A stretch of 64,000 nucleotides of DNA, taken from positions 1-64,000 of the forward strand of contig JAUNUQ010000004.1 in NCBI GenBank assembly GCA_030538075.1. The letters run 5' to 3'. The stretch's first letter is position 1; each line of letters opens with the position of its first letter. Made by a program: the position numbers and the translations under genes. This document shows positions 9,423-17,961 of this stretch, piece after piece. This DNA comes from Tissierellia bacterium. GTDB taxonomy: Bacteria; Bacillota; Clostridia; Tissierellales; Peptoniphilaceae. Under the pieces are notes generated by a model that searched no databases, had not been told where the DNA came from, and saw only the letters and a list, made by a program, of their open reading frames with translations.

Positions 9423-10622
9423 ATGCTGACATTAGATAAGGTATATCTCGCGGGTGCGGAGCTGCGTTCGGTGGTTCGAAAGACGGATCTGATACGTGCA
9501 GATGCTCTGTCCAGAAATTGTGAGGTATTCCTAAAAACAGAAAATCTACAAAAGACAGGTTCCTTTAAGGTCCGAGGTGCCTATTACAAGATGTCCAATA
9601 TGACTCAGGAGGAGAGGGAGAGGGGCGTAGTAGCCTGTTCAGCGGGCAATCATGCCCAGGGCGTCGCGTTGGCGGCCCAGAAGTTCGGCATCCGCTCCGT
9701 CATCTTCCTCCCCAATGGGGCACCAATCTCAAAGATCGAAGCCACAAGAGCCCTCGGCGCAGAGATCATGCTGGTGGATGGCGTCTATGACGACGCTTAT
9801 GAGGCGGCGATTCAGTACTGCGCCGACAACCATATGGTTTTTTTACATCCCTTTGATGACGTAGATGTCATTGCAGGACAATCCACGGTAGCCCTTGAAG
9901 TGTTGGAGCAATTGCCAGATTTAGAGGCCATTGTGGTGCCCATCGGCGGTGGAGGACTCATCGCTGGCATCGCCTTTGCCATCAAAGCTATGCGACCTTC
10001 CTGCAAGGTCTATGGCGTTCAAGCGGCTGGAGCAGATAGCATGAAACGCTCCTTCGACGACAAATGCCATTATTTTGCAGAGACTGTATCCACTTTTGCT
10101 GATGGTATCGCAGTAAAGAATCCTGGGGACCTGACCTATGACATCTGCATGGATTATGTAGATGAGATCGTCACGGTCACGGAAGATCAGACTGCGACGG
10201 CCATATTGACCCTGATGGAACGACAAAAACTCGTTGCCGAGGGGGCCGGTGCAGTTGCAGTTGCTGCGATCATGTTTAACAAATTGCCCATCGCTGGGAA
10301 AAAGGTATGCGCCGTCATCTCAGGAGGCAATATCGATGTCAATATCCTGTCTCGTGTCATCAACCGCGGTCTGGTCACCAGTGGCAGATTGACCAATCTG
10401 ACAATCGAGCTGATCGATAAGCCTGGTCAGTTGAAAAATGTGTCTGCACTGATCGCAGATCAGGGCGCCAATGTCATCAGCGTGCAATACACACCGGGTG
10501 GACCGAATATGGACATCAATGGCTGCTATTTGCATATCTCCATGGAGACGAGAAATCACGCCCATTTAGAACAGATTCGAAAGGCGATCAACGATTCCGG
10601 GCTCTGTATACGCGATTTATAA
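9423..10622 (+). CDS. ilvA: Threonine ammonia-lyase
   Basis: A 399-residue PLP enzyme that deaminates threonine to 2-oxobutyrate, the entry step to isoleucine. The PLP lysine is in KTGSFKVRGAYYK (about K49), the glycine-rich phosphate-binding loop is VPIGGGGLIAGIA, and GAVAVAAIM is the usual late segment. The C-terminal 75 residues form one ACT-like domain (LIDKPGQLKNVSALIADQGANV), as in the roughly 400-residue type with a single regulatory domain. The location as the last gene of the ilv operon favours a biosynthetic role, although this length class also includes catabolic enzymes. A terminator follows directly. Confidence 0.93.
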   Translation: MLTLDKVYLAGAELRSVVRKTDLIRADALSRNCEVFLKTENLQKTGSFKVRGAYYKMSNMTQEERERGVVACSAGNHAQGVALAAQKFGIRSVIFLPNGAPISKIEATRALGAEIMLVDGVYDDAYEAAIQYCADNHMVFLHPFDDVDVIAGQSTVALEVLEQLPDLEAIVVPIGGGGLIAGIAFAIKAMRPSCKVYGVQAAGADSMKRSFDDKCHYFAETVSTFADGIAVKNPGDLTYDICMDYVDEIVTVTEDQTATAILTLMERQKLVAEGAGAVAVAAIMFNKLPIAGKKVCAVISGGNIDVNILSRVINRGLVTSGRLTNLTIELIDKPGQLKNVSALIADQGANVISVQYTPGGPNMDINGCYLHISMETRNHAHLEQIRKAINDSGLCIRDL

Positions 10623-10632
10623 ATAAATACAT

Positions 10633-10665
10633 GGCCTGCAGAAAGAATTTGCAGGCCTTGTATTT
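10633..10665 (+). terminator. Rho-independent terminator of the ilv operon
   Basis: GGCCTGCA pairs with TGCAGGCC across a 9-base loop, followed by TTGTATTT, directly after the ilvA stop. Confidence 0.85.
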
Positions 10666-10690
10666 ACAAATGAAAAAAGAATGGTATAAT
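10663..10690 (+). promoter_or_regulatory. Promoter of the phosphoesterase gene
   Basis: TTTACA (10663-10668) and TATAAT (10685-10690) with a 16-base spacer and TGG just before the -10 hexamer. The start codon lies about 28 bases downstream of the expected transcription start. Confidence 0.7.
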
Positions 10691-10723
10691 TAATAATTAC
10701 GGGCAGTCAATGAGGAGTGAATC

Positions 10724-11500
10724 ATGAGAAAAGAGATTATGATCATAGGCATTTTACTGTTTTGCCTTTATCTCTTCGATCAATCCCGAAGGGTCCGTAC
10801 GGAATTTGTGACCATCGAGGCAGAGGGCATACATACGCCTGTGCGAATTCTGCAGTTGACGGATTTTCACTCGAATAGCTGGATCAATACGACTCGTTTA
10901 GCCGAGGAAATCCAGTTGCTGGATCCCGACTTGATCGTCATGACGGGAGATATGGCAGAGGAGAATTTAAAACCAGTAGAGAAGCTCTTCTCTGATCTCA
11001 AGACTTTGGAGAAAGACATCTTCGTCGTCCTGGGGAATCACGATGAGAGAATGCCAATTAGAACGAAATATGAACAGCTGATTCGAGAAACCGGAGCTAC
11101 ATTTCTGGACAACGAGGCGGTGATTTGGGAAAAAGGTGACCAGAGGATCAATGTCATCGGTCTAGCCCATTCAAATCTAGACAGCAAACAGGCTTATCAG
11201 CAAGCTGACCCCAAGGCCTATAACTTGATTTTGGTTCACTCACCAACCAATATGCTCCGTCATCTAGACGGAAGAGAAGATCTCATTCTCTGTGGACACA
11301 CCCATGGTGGACAGGTTCGACTTCCACTCATCGGAGCGGTATTGGTACCAGGACAACCGCTTTTCAATCCGCCCATGGACAGAGGAGTCTTTCAGTTGAC
11401 GGATCGCACAACTCTGTATGTAGACAGTGGGATCGGAAATACCCTACTGCCACTTCGTACACTAAACCGCGTGCAGATGAGTCTCCTCACAATTCAATAA
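10724..11500 (+). CDS. Membrane-anchored metallophosphoesterase (YkuE/YaeI type)
   Basis: A 258-residue calcineurin-like phosphoesterase. Residues 1-20 form one N-terminal hydrophobic anchor with few flanking charges. The dimetal motifs appear in order: QLTDFHS, MTGDMAEE, VVLGNHDER, LVHSP and LILCGHTHGGQVRLP. The closing MDRGVFQL and SGIGNTLLPLR are typical of the YkuE/YaeI subgroup, some of which act on lipid-linked phosphates such as UDP-diacylglucosamine; the true substrate here is unknown. The stop codon is immediately adjacent to the first base of the following tRNA gene, so both may share a transcript. Confidence 0.87.
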   Translation: MRKEIMIIGILLFCLYLFDQSRRVRTEFVTIEAEGIHTPVRILQLTDFHSNSWINTTRLAEEIQLLDPDLIVMTGDMAEENLKPVEKLFSDLKTLEKDIFVVLGNHDERMPIRTKYEQLIRETGATFLDNEAVIWEKGDQRINVIGLAHSNLDSKQAYQQADPKAYNLILVHSPTNMLRHLDGREDLILCGHTHGGQVRLPLIGAVLVPGQPLFNPPMDRGVFQLTDRTTLYVDSGIGNTLLPLRTLNRVQMSLLTIQ

Positions 11501-11576
11501 GCGCCTGTAGCTCAACGGATAGAGCACTGGTCTTCGGAACCAGGTGTTGGGAGTTCGATTCTCTCCAGGCGCGCCA
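11501..11576 (+). tRNA. tRNA-Arg (anticodon TCG)
   Basis: A 76-base cloverleaf. The acceptor arms GCGCCTG and CAGGCGC pair, the anticodon stem CTGGT/ACCAG encloses loop CTTCGGA with anticodon TCG, and the T loop is TTCGATT. The CCA end is encoded. It reads CGA and probably CGG codons. Confidence 0.93.
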
Positions 11577-11581
11577 ACTTC

Positions 11582-11616
11582 AAAGCCCTGAATCTCAGTG
11601 ATTCAGGGCTTTTGGT
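11582..11616 (+). terminator. Terminator after tRNA-Arg
   Basis: AAAGCCCTGAATC pairs with GATTCAGGGCTTT across six bases and is followed by TTGG. Only part of the T tract lies beyond the stem. From here to 11944 there is no convincing gene; that stretch holds the promoter of the next regulator. Confidence 0.75.
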
Positions 11617-11722
11617 TTAATTGAATAGGGCCAGTTTCAGGAGACAATCACAAAGAGTAGCTGTAGTCGACTCTTCACTTTGAGTGAGTCCCCCCTTAAT
11701 AACTGAGCGTATCCTTACGAGA

Positions 11723-11751
11723 TTGACACGAATTATTTTATCAGAGATAAT
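11723..11751 (+). promoter_or_regulatory. Promoter of the first sigma-54 activator gene
   Basis: TTGACA (11723-11728) and GATAAT (11746-11751) with a 17-base spacer, about 190 bases upstream of the activator start codon. Confidence 0.65.
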
Positions 11752-11944
11752 AAAAAGAAATTGCACCATAACTAAATCGACCCATTGGATTAGCGAAGAC
11801 TATCAACCAGCTTCGAATATTTGTAATCCGTTCGTAGGACCAAGTGATACAAAAAGCTTAGACATCTTGTACCTTAAAGCGTATCCGACGATGAAACGAA
11901 GAGAATCACAACAATTAATTTTATCTTAAAGAAAGGAGAATAAC

Positions 11945-13324
11945 ATGGATCACAGTTCCATATATAAATGCGCATTGGATAATTCTTTTGATGGCATCCT
12001 GATATCTGATGCCCAGGGGAATGTCATCTACGTGAATGAACAATACGAAGTCACGACGGGCCTTTCTAGGGAGATTATGGTGGGACGCAATTTATCGGAC
12101 CTACTCAGAGAGGGCATTATCAATCGTGCAATTTCTCTCGAGGTCATTAAGACAAAGCAGTCCTTTTCCACCATGCATAGCTATGTCTCTGGAAAGTCTG
12201 CGATGTCTAGTGCTACGCCGATCATAATAGATGGAGAACTGGTTGGTGTCGTCAATAATACCAGAAATATCGAGAAGCTACTCGAGTTGGAGCATCAATT
12301 GATCAAGAGTGAAGAAGAGACGAGAAATATGGAATTGGAGATGAGAACTTTAAAGAAGCTTCTCAACAGGCATTACGACTTCGTCTGTATTTCGAAGACC
12401 ATGCGGGAAGTGATTAATAAGGCGGATATGGCCGCTCCTTTTGATTCCACGATATTGATCCAGGGCGAGTCTGGCACTGGGAAAGAAGTCATCGCCAGAC
12501 ATATTCACAATAATAGTCCGAGAAAGGAAAATGCTTTCATCAGATTGAACTGTGCAGCTATTCCCAGAGAGTTGTTCGAATCGGAATTATTTGGCTACGA
12601 AAAGGGTGCATTTACCGGAGCAAAGGATTCGGGGAAAATTGGTCTTTTTGAACTGGCAAATCGAGGGACCCTTCTCCTAGATGAAATTGGTGATTTACCG
12701 CTAGAAGTTCAATCGAAGCTACTCCGGGTGATCCAGGAGAAGGAGATTCATCGAGTTGGTGGGGAAAAGACGGTCCAAGTTGATGTTCGCATCATCGCAG
12801 CCACCAATAGGGATTTACAGGAGATGGTACAGAATAGAGAATTTCGTGAAGACCTATACTTCCGCCTTAGCGTATTTCCCATTCAATTGCCACCACTTCG
12901 AGATAGGAGGGACGATATAGTCCCGATGATCCAGTATTTCTTAGAGAAATTGAACTCAAAAAACAACACAACGAAGACGATAGAAAGCGCAGTGCTCGAC
13001 GCCCTTGAGAACTACAGTTACCCTGGCAATGTCCGGGAATTGGAGAATATAGTAGAATACCTCTTTATCATCAGTCGTGATCATCCGATCAGACTGGAGT
13101 ATATTCCAGGCAAAGTACTTACCGATGTCATGATCAACAACCATGGTTTAGAGAAGCAATCGAGGACTCAAAATCTAGCGCAATTGGTCAAGCTATACGA
13201 GAAAACCCTTATAGAAGATACCATCAGTAGATATAAAACCTTAGAAACTGCCTCAAAAGTCATGGGGATCCATCCCAGTACCCTGAGCCGTAAGATGAAG
13301 AGTCACCGATTGAAATTCGATTGA
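11945..13324 (+). CDS. PAS-type sigma-54-dependent transcriptional activator
   Basis: A 459-residue enhancer-binding protein. The order is a PAS sensor (about residues 8-115, [19 protein letters not shown]), a short coiled linker rich in Glu/Leu/Lys, and an AAA+ domain (about 140-375) with Walker A GESGTGKE, the sigma-54 contact loop GAFTGA, Walker [11 protein letters not shown] and the [10 protein letters not shown] arginine-finger region. A Fis-type HTH closes the protein ([18 protein letters not shown]). There is no receiver domain, so it probably senses a small ligand, perhaps N-carbamoylsarcosine or a related compound. It lies directly upstream of three dyads and a -24/-12 promoter that drive the amidase operon, so that operon is the obvious target. 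AAAGGAG precedes the ATG. Confidence 0.93.
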   Translation: MDHSSIYKCALDNSFDGILISDAQGNVIYVNEQYEVTTGLSREIMVGRNLSDLLREGIINRAISLEVIKTKQSFSTMHSYVSGKSAMSSATPIIIDGELVGVVNNTRNIEKLLELEHQLIKSEEETRNMELEMRTLKKLLNRHYDFVCISKTMREVINKADMAAPFDSTILIQGESGTGKEVIARHIHNNSPRKENAFIRLNCAAIPRELFESELFGYEKGAFTGAKDSGKIGLFELANRGTLLLDEIGDLPLEVQSKLLRVIQEKEIHRVGGEKTVQVDVRIIAATNRDLQEMVQNREFREDLYFRLSVFPIQLPPLRDRRDDIVPMIQYFLEKLNSKNNTTKTIESAVLDALENYSYPGNVRELENIVEYLFIISRDHPIRLEYIPGKVLTDVMINNHGLEKQSRTQNLAQLVKLYEKTLIEDTISRYKTLETASKVMGIHPSTLSRKMKSHRLKFD

Positions 13325-13325
13325 T

Positions 13326-13424
13326 TTGCAAAAATGCAAACTGCTTTCAAAAGTTTGCATTTTTGCTTTGTGAGAAATCTCAGGTTTTACATGCATCCTC
13401 CATTGCTTCTTTGCAATAATGCAA
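13326..13424 (+). promoter_or_regulatory. Three TTGCA-N4-TGCAA operator dyads (enhancer sites)
   Basis: The dyad TTGCAAAAATGCAA is at 13326-13339, its near-complete inverse TTGCATTTTTGC at 13355-13366, and TTGCAATAATGCAA at 13411-13424. They lie about 55-150 bases upstream of the -24 element, the normal range for sigma-54 enhancers. The first two also form a 14-bp hairpin just after the activator gene and may act as its terminator. Confidence 0.82.
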
Positions 13425-13476
13425 AAAAACAAGACCTTCTTCCTGGGGAAAAGCTGAGCATTTAGCCATTTCGTCT

Positions 13477-13493
13477 TTGGCACGGCTATTGCT
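13477..13493 (+). promoter_or_regulatory. Sigma-54 (-24/-12) promoter of the amidase operon
   Basis: TTGGCACGGCTATTGCT matches the consensus TTGGCACG-N4-TTGCT. GG (13479-13480) and GC (13491-13492) are separated by exactly ten bases. The start codon is 66 bases downstream of the -12 GC. Confidence 0.93.
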
Positions 13494-13558
13494 TAATACT
13501 AGGGCAGAGAACACCGAGAATCAAAGTCGGTAGAGGTTCATAAAAAAGGAGGAAGAAA

Positions 13559-14293
13559 GTGAAAAATCAAGATTACAAATTTGTTGACAGGTATGAATTT
13601 GACGAGGAGCTATTGAAGAAAGCTTTTGCAGAGGCGAGAGAGATCTACAAAGAGCGGGGCTTCCAACGTAAAATGGGATATGGAAAAGCGCCGGCCATCA
13701 CGACAGTAGATATGGCAAAGGCCTGGATGTCGGAGGGGCACCCCTTCACTTGCGATAAATCCGAAGAAGTATGTGCCAACGCACTGAAAGTATTAGAGGC
13801 TGGTCGTAAAGCTGGTGTGCCGATCTTCCATACGACGACAGGCTACTTAGGAGATGCAAAATGGGATATGGGTCGTTGGGATGAAAAAATTCCGATGAGT
13901 GCACTGGACATCAATAGTGAGTGGATGGAGATAGATCCCAAACTAAAACCAAGGCCGGAAGAGCCAGTCATCCATAAAAAATACGCTTCAAATTTCTTTG
14001 GAACGGATTTGGCGAATATCCTCAACTTCTGGGGTGTGGATACGGTTATTGTAATGGGAGCGACTGCTTGCGCCTGCGTACGTCATACTGTTATGGACTC
14101 CACTGGGCATGGATTTAAGACCATTGTTCCAGAAGGGACTATTGGGGACCGCGTACCTGGTGTTATCGAATGGAATCTCTTCGATATGGATGCGAAATTC
14201 TGTGATGTAGTACCAGTAGAAGAGGTTGTAAAATATCTAGAAGGAATTGATCCCAGCGTATACTCCAAACATGAACGAGCAATGGATAAGTAA
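13559..14293 (+). CDS. N-carbamoylsarcosine amidohydrolase-like isochorismatase-family enzyme
   Basis: A 244-residue cysteine hydrolase of the isochorismatase fold. The triad is visible as D51 (TTVDMAKAW), a lysine at 140/141 (VIHKKYASNFFGTDL) and C173 (GATACACVRHTVMDS, with cis-peptide context). These positions lie close to those of Arthrobacter N-carbamoylsarcosine amidase (D51, K144, C177). That enzyme releases sarcosine, CO2 and ammonia in creatinine breakdown. GTG start with AAAGGAGG upstream. It is the first gene after the sigma-54 promoter. The nearby sarcosine/glycine reductase-type genes on the opposite strand support sarcosine as the product. Another N-carbamoyl or amide substrate remains possible, and no creatinine deiminase or hydantoinase is present in the window. 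Confidence 0.82.
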   Translation: MKNQDYKFVDRYEFDEELLKKAFAEAREIYKERGFQRKMGYGKAPAITTVDMAKAWMSEGHPFTCDKSEEVCANALKVLEAGRKAGVPIFHTTTGYLGDAKWDMGRWDEKIPMSALDINSEWMEIDPKLKPRPEEPVIHKKYASNFFGTDLANILNFWGVDTVIVMGATACACVRHTVMDSTGHGFKTIVPEGTIGDRVPGVIEWNLFDMDAKFCDVVPVEEVVKYLEGIDPSVYSKHERAMDK

Positions 14294-14352
14294 TTCACTC
14301 GAATCGGGGGTACCATAGGGTACCCTCGGTTTGTACAAAGGAGGGAGATTAC

Positions 14353-15084
14353 GTGGAAACGAGAAACTACTTAGAAATTGCCAATGATGGTATGTTGTGG
14401 GTGATGTGTATCCCGATCATCCTTATTGTCGGTGCACAGGCCTTTCTATTTACAAAAAAAGCATTCGATGCAGCCCATGTTACATCCTTGGAGCACAGCC
14501 AGTGTATGAGGGCTTTTCGAGTTGGGGCAACTTCAGCCATCGGACCCTCTCTCGCTGTCTTCATCGTCATGGTCGCCATGATGGGCGTCGTCGGAGCGCC
14601 AGTGACTTGGATGCGCCTATCCATGATCGGTGCAGCCAATACAGAACTGACGGCTTCTACTATAGGTGCTCAGGCGATGGGGGTGCAATTCGGATCTGCC
14701 GAATATAGAATTACTGAATTCGCCAACTCTGTTTGGACGATGGCATTAAATGGCTGCGGATGGTTAGTTTTTTGCGGTCTCTTCACGGATAAGCTGGAGA
14801 TTTTACAAGATAAAGTCGCCGGGGGAGATCGGATCATCATGCAACGGATCTGTGGTGCGGCAGTTCTGGGAACAGCCTCGTACTTAGTTGCATCAAATAC
14901 GAAGGGAATCGATGGAGGAATTGCAATGGATCGTATTTCCGCGGCGATCATAGCGGCAATTTTCATGATCATCTTGGATCGCCTCGGAAAAAAATATCCG
15001 AAAATTCTGGAGTACACCCTTGGGATCGCCATGATATGTGGAATGTTTATCGGCGTTGTCGTTGCAAATAACTTTGGAGGTTAA
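14353..15084 (+). CDS. DUF5058-type integral membrane protein
   Basis: A 243-residue membrane protein with about six hydrophobic segments, the first at residues 12-32 (MLWVMCIPIILIVGAQAFLF) and the last at about 220-240. A conserved-looking GATSAIGPSLAVFIVMVAMM and a gapped MRLSMIGAANTELTASTIG loop suggest a transport pore. It resembles DUF5058 proteins, an uncharacterised group. GTG start with AAAGGAGGGAG upstream, 60 bases after the amidase. It is cotranscribed with the next membrane gene, one base away, so the two probably form one complex. Import of N-carbamoylsarcosine or a related ureido acid is an inference from operon position only. Confidence 0.65.
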   Translation: METRNYLEIANDGMLWVMCIPIILIVGAQAFLFTKKAFDAAHVTSLEHSQCMRAFRVGATSAIGPSLAVFIVMVAMMGVVGAPVTWMRLSMIGAANTELTASTIGAQAMGVQFGSAEYRITEFANSVWTMALNGCGWLVFCGLFTDKLEILQDKVAGGDRIIMQRICGAAVLGTASYLVASNTKGIDGGIAMDRISAAIIAAIFMIILDRLGKKYPKILEYTLGIAMICGMFIGVVVANNFGG

Positions 15085-15085
15085 T

Positions 15086-15757
15086 ATGGAAACGAAAGGT
15101 ACATTTAAAAGTGAATTTTCGGATCCGATCATTAAACTGGGTCGAGCTACTTTGTTGATGGCGGTTCCTTTGTCCTTTATACCAGCACTTTACTTAGGTT
15201 TTCGATACGATGCATTTCCGACACTGCAGAATATTTTGACTGCTTGGTTTATGGTTGCCTCGATATATGGAGTGGAGTATTTTATGACGCCCATATCCTA
15301 TTACCCAATTTTGGGGAATGCAGGTACTTATCTGGCTTTCTTGTCGGGAAATATTGCAAATGTTCGTGTTCCATGTGCCATCGTTGCCCAAGAAGCCGTT
15401 GGAGTTTCCCCAGGGACAGAAGAAGGAGAGCTCGTTGCGACCATCGGCATGTCTGGATCCATCATCACCAATTTGATCGTCGTAACGATTGCTGCAATAG
15501 CTGGAAATGGTATCTTATCCGTGATCCCACCGTCAATCCAACAGGCATTTGACTATGTGCTACCGGCGATCTTTGGAGCGCTATTTGCACTCTTTGCGAT
15601 AAAGTATCCTAAGTATGCGGCATTTGGAGCGGTTATGGCCATTCTATTGGTCTTTGTGATCCGCGTATTACCGACGATCCTAATGGTTCCAATCTGTTCC
15701 TTCACGACGATTGCCTACGCCATTTGGGATACAAAGAGAAGTAGGGCGCAAGCATAA
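15086..15757 (+). CDS. Integral membrane protein, partner of the DUF5058-type protein
   Basis: A 223-residue membrane protein with about six predicted spans. It has a polar N-terminus (METKGTFKSEFSDPIIKLGR) and a glycine-rich region with YYPILGNAGTYLAFLSGNIANVRVPCA, a helix-break pattern common in carrier proteins. The ATG at 15086 is used because TTTGGAGG lies before it. A longer frame overlapping the previous gene is less likely. I do not recognise the family with certainty. Tight coupling to the upstream membrane gene suggests a heteromeric transporter for the substrate of the amidase. Confidence 0.6.
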   Translation: METKGTFKSEFSDPIIKLGRATLLMAVPLSFIPALYLGFRYDAFPTLQNILTAWFMVASIYGVEYFMTPISYYPILGNAGTYLAFLSGNIANVRVPCAIVAQEAVGVSPGTEEGELVATIGMSGSIITNLIVVTIAAIAGNGILSVIPPSIQQAFDYVLPAIFGALFALFAIKYPKYAAFGAVMAILLVFVIRVLPTILMVPICSFTTIAYAIWDTKRSRAQA

Positions 15758-15873
15758 CCATTGGCATCGAATTCTCGAATGCACTCTGAAAATGAACTGC
15801 TAGACTTTGGGTGATTGAGCAGGTGGATGGTCATTGAATTTACTATTCAGATAGGATGGTTGGAATCAAGAGA

Positions 15874-15912
15874 AAACCACCAAGCACAGAAATATCTCGT
15901 ACTTGGTGGTTT
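15874..15912. terminator. Bidirectional terminator hairpin between convergent genes
   Basis: AAACCACCAAG pairs perfectly with CTTGGTGGTTT across 17 bases. It separates the amidase operon from the convergent grd operon. Confidence 0.75.
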
Positions 15913-15942
15913 CGATAAACTAGATAGTGAATGGAGGAATTG

Positions 15943-16680
15943 CTAGATATGTGTAGCTAATCTCTCTTCCTCTAAGATGTGAATTTCTCTTCCGTCAACG
16001 CGGATCAATCCCTCTTGTTCCATTACTTTTAGACTTTGGTTTAGAGTACTTCGATTGACATGGAGCATATCTGCCAGAACCCCTTGGGAGTGGGGGATGC
16101 GGATAGTGGTGTTGCCTGCGTTTACGTGGATTAACCAGAAGGCAATCCGATCGAATACCTTTCGATACTGAACACATCGCAGCATCGCGCGACTATAACG
16201 ACTGTATTCAGATACAAATACCAAGACATTGTGTAAAAAGATGGGATCCTTTTCGATCACTGGCAATAGGTATTTTACAGGTAGCCAGACTGCGCGTGCC
16301 TTAATAAAACAGTATGTGTTGAAGAAATAGTTCTTCTCTCCGCCATATACGAGATAGAAGGGAAAGGCGTCTCCACCTGGGATAATATCCCCACCGAAGA
16401 AATAGGAGGAGTTTAGCTCTTTTCCTTCAGCCGTGTACTCTGTGGACTTGAGTACACCACTGATTATGACACAGATATGATCGATGGGCTCTCCCTCTCG
16501 AATGATGAGTTCGTTTGCCGAATAACTGCAAATCGTCTTGTCCATCTCTTCAATGGCTTTTTTCGATTTTGGTGAGATATTCCGAAAGATCAGGCGATCC
16601 CAAAACTGTTCATCCAACTCATAATTCTCATTACATGTTGTTCCAAGAGTGCTACTGTCCGGGAACTGGTTAGTGTTCAT
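15943..16680 (-). CDS. Crp/Fnr-family transcriptional regulator
   Basis: A 245-residue regulator with an N-terminal cyclic nucleotide-binding-like sensor (about residues 30-150, ELIIREGEPIDHICVIISGVLKSTEYTAEGKEL) and a C-terminal winged helix (ADMLHVNRSTLNQSLKVMEQEGLIRVDGREI). Its cysteines do not form an obvious Fnr iron-sulfur motif. It starts on the base directly after the permease stop codon, so it is the last gene of the transcript coming from grd. Position suggests it adjusts expression of the reductase or permease according to a metabolite or redox state; the ligand is unknown. Confidence 0.85.
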   Translation of the reverse strand: MNTNQFPDSSTLGTTCNENYELDEQFWDRLIFRNISPKSKKAIEEMDKTICSYSANELIIREGEPIDHICVIISGVLKSTEYTAEGKELNSSYFFGGDIIPGGDAFPFYLVYGGEKNYFFNTYCFIKARAVWLPVKYLLPVIEKDPIFLHNVLVFVSEYSRYSRAMLRCVQYRKVFDRIAFWLIHVNAGNTTIRIPHSQGVLADMLHVNRSTLNQSLKVMEQEGLIRVDGREIHILEEERLATHI

Positions 16681-17775
16681 TTATATCCTCTTCCACTGGA
16701 TACTTCTGAAGATCATAATTGCCAGGAGGACCATTCCCACATAACCATTGATGACATAGACATAGTTGACCAGTGTATCAAATCGCAGAACGACTCCGAT
16801 GAATCCGCCAATGACACCGAGGGCAAGGGTTAAAATACGGAATCGATTTGTACCTTCTTTAGCGAATCGAGCAATGACAGACCAGAGCAGCGGTACTGCA
16901 GTTGTATAGATCCCCAAGAAGATGATCACTGAGTAAATCGTGGCGAGCACCGGATGGATCTCTCCGGCCAGGATTAGACTTGGAATCTGGCTTCCGCCAA
17001 GTTTCGTAATTCCAAATAGGATGGCTAGGGACATGATCAAGCAAGCTAATGAAAAGCCGAAAGAACCGAAGAAAGCGCCGAGCTTCCCTTCCTTGTCACT
17101 ATTGGCTCCAGCCCCAACTTGCGCTAGGAATGCTGCCAACCAGAGCATACAGAACCCAACATAGGATCCGGCAGCTAACCACCAGCTGGTAGAGGCGACC
17201 TTTACTTCACCGCTAGCGACATAGCCCTTCATCGCCTCTATCGCTGTATCTGCATATTTGTAATTGATACCAATACTAATGGCACCGACGAGAATCGCCA
17301 TGACAACGATAACAGGACCGATATTTCCGATGACATCTACGATTCTGTTCAATCCGAACACGACGGTTGCCATCGCGCAGATCATCAAGATCACACTTCC
17401 CACATTTGAAGATAATCCATAGTGCTGCTCAAAGGTGGCTCCTGCACCTGCAACCATAACGGTGTAGGACAAGAATAGAAAGAAGACGGAGAAGTAATCG
17501 TAAAAAGAACCGACGATATTTCCGCAGTAGTATTTGTAGATATCGTTTGGATTTTCGAAGCGATTGTGGTATCCGGCGGATACGAAACTGACCCCAACAT
17601 AAGCCATCAAAATGAATACGGCGGCTATTCCAGCAATCCCCCAGTACCCCCAAGAGGCAAAGTACTGCAACAACTCTTGGCCCGTGGCGAAACCGGAGCC
17701 AATGAGAAGTGCGATAAAAGCCCCTGCATAATTGACTACTTTATATGGAACGACTTGTTCTCTCTTTTGATCCAT
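16681..17775 (-). CDS. YkvI-type membrane permease
   Basis: A 364-residue integral membrane protein with about ten spans. It opens with VNYAGAFIALLIGSGFATGQELLQYFASWG, the unwound first helix typical of the YkvI group within the APC/LeuT-like superfamily. The ATG at 17775 is chosen because TTAGGAGGG lies just before it; a TTG frame 33 bases upstream has no ribosome site. It lies between the grdB-type gene and the Crp-type regulator. Placement points to uptake of the reductase substrate (sarcosine, glycine or betaine), but no substrate is established for this family. Confidence 0.75.
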   Translation of the reverse strand: MDQKREQVVPYKVVNYAGAFIALLIGSGFATGQELLQYFASWGYWGIAGIAAVFILMAYVGVSFVSAGYHNRFENPNDIYKYYCGNIVGSFYDYFSVFFLFLSYTVMVAGAGATFEQHYGLSSNVGSVILMICAMATVVFGLNRIVDVIGNIGPVIVVMAILVGAISIGINYKYADTAIEAMKGYVASGEVKVASTSWWLAAGSYVGFCMLWLAAFLAQVGAGANSDKEGKLGAFFGSFGFSLACLIMSLAILFGITKLGGSQIPSLILAGEIHPVLATIYSVIIFLGIYTTAVPLLWSVIARFAKEGTNRFRILTLALGVIGGFIGVVLRFDTLVNYVYVINGYVGMVLLAIMIFRSIQWKRI

Positions 17776-17837
17776 AGTATTCCCTCCTAATATTGCATAC
17801 CCCTCCAATTATTTTTCATAAATAAGATGGAGAAAAA

Positions 17838-17955
17838 AGGACGCACTCTATAGATTTTCACCGATCATGCCCTTAGCTAGATAGTCCTAGTTAAGGGCAT
17901 CGATCTGTATTCTCAGAGTTGTTCTGCGAGGGTGAACTTCACAGAATGCGTCCCC
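17838..17955. repeat. REP-like fold-back element with nested hairpin
   Basis: A 118-base element bounded by AGGACGCA and TGCGTCCCC, with an internal near-perfect stem GATCATGCCCTTAGCTAG / CTAGTTAAGGGCATCGATC at 17865-17904. The inner TTTCACC and GGGTGAA also pair. The outer end contains the inverted GGGGAC core shared with repeats at 1, 118 and 2851. It sits between grdB and the permease gene and could reduce downstream transcription or stabilise the upstream mRNA. Confidence 0.65.
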
Positions 17956-17961
17956 GTTTAA

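Noticed and set aside
11684..11929. 81-codon open frame upstream of the first sigma-54 activator
   Set aside because: No ribosome site and no recognisable motif, and it covers the activator promoter; likely chance.
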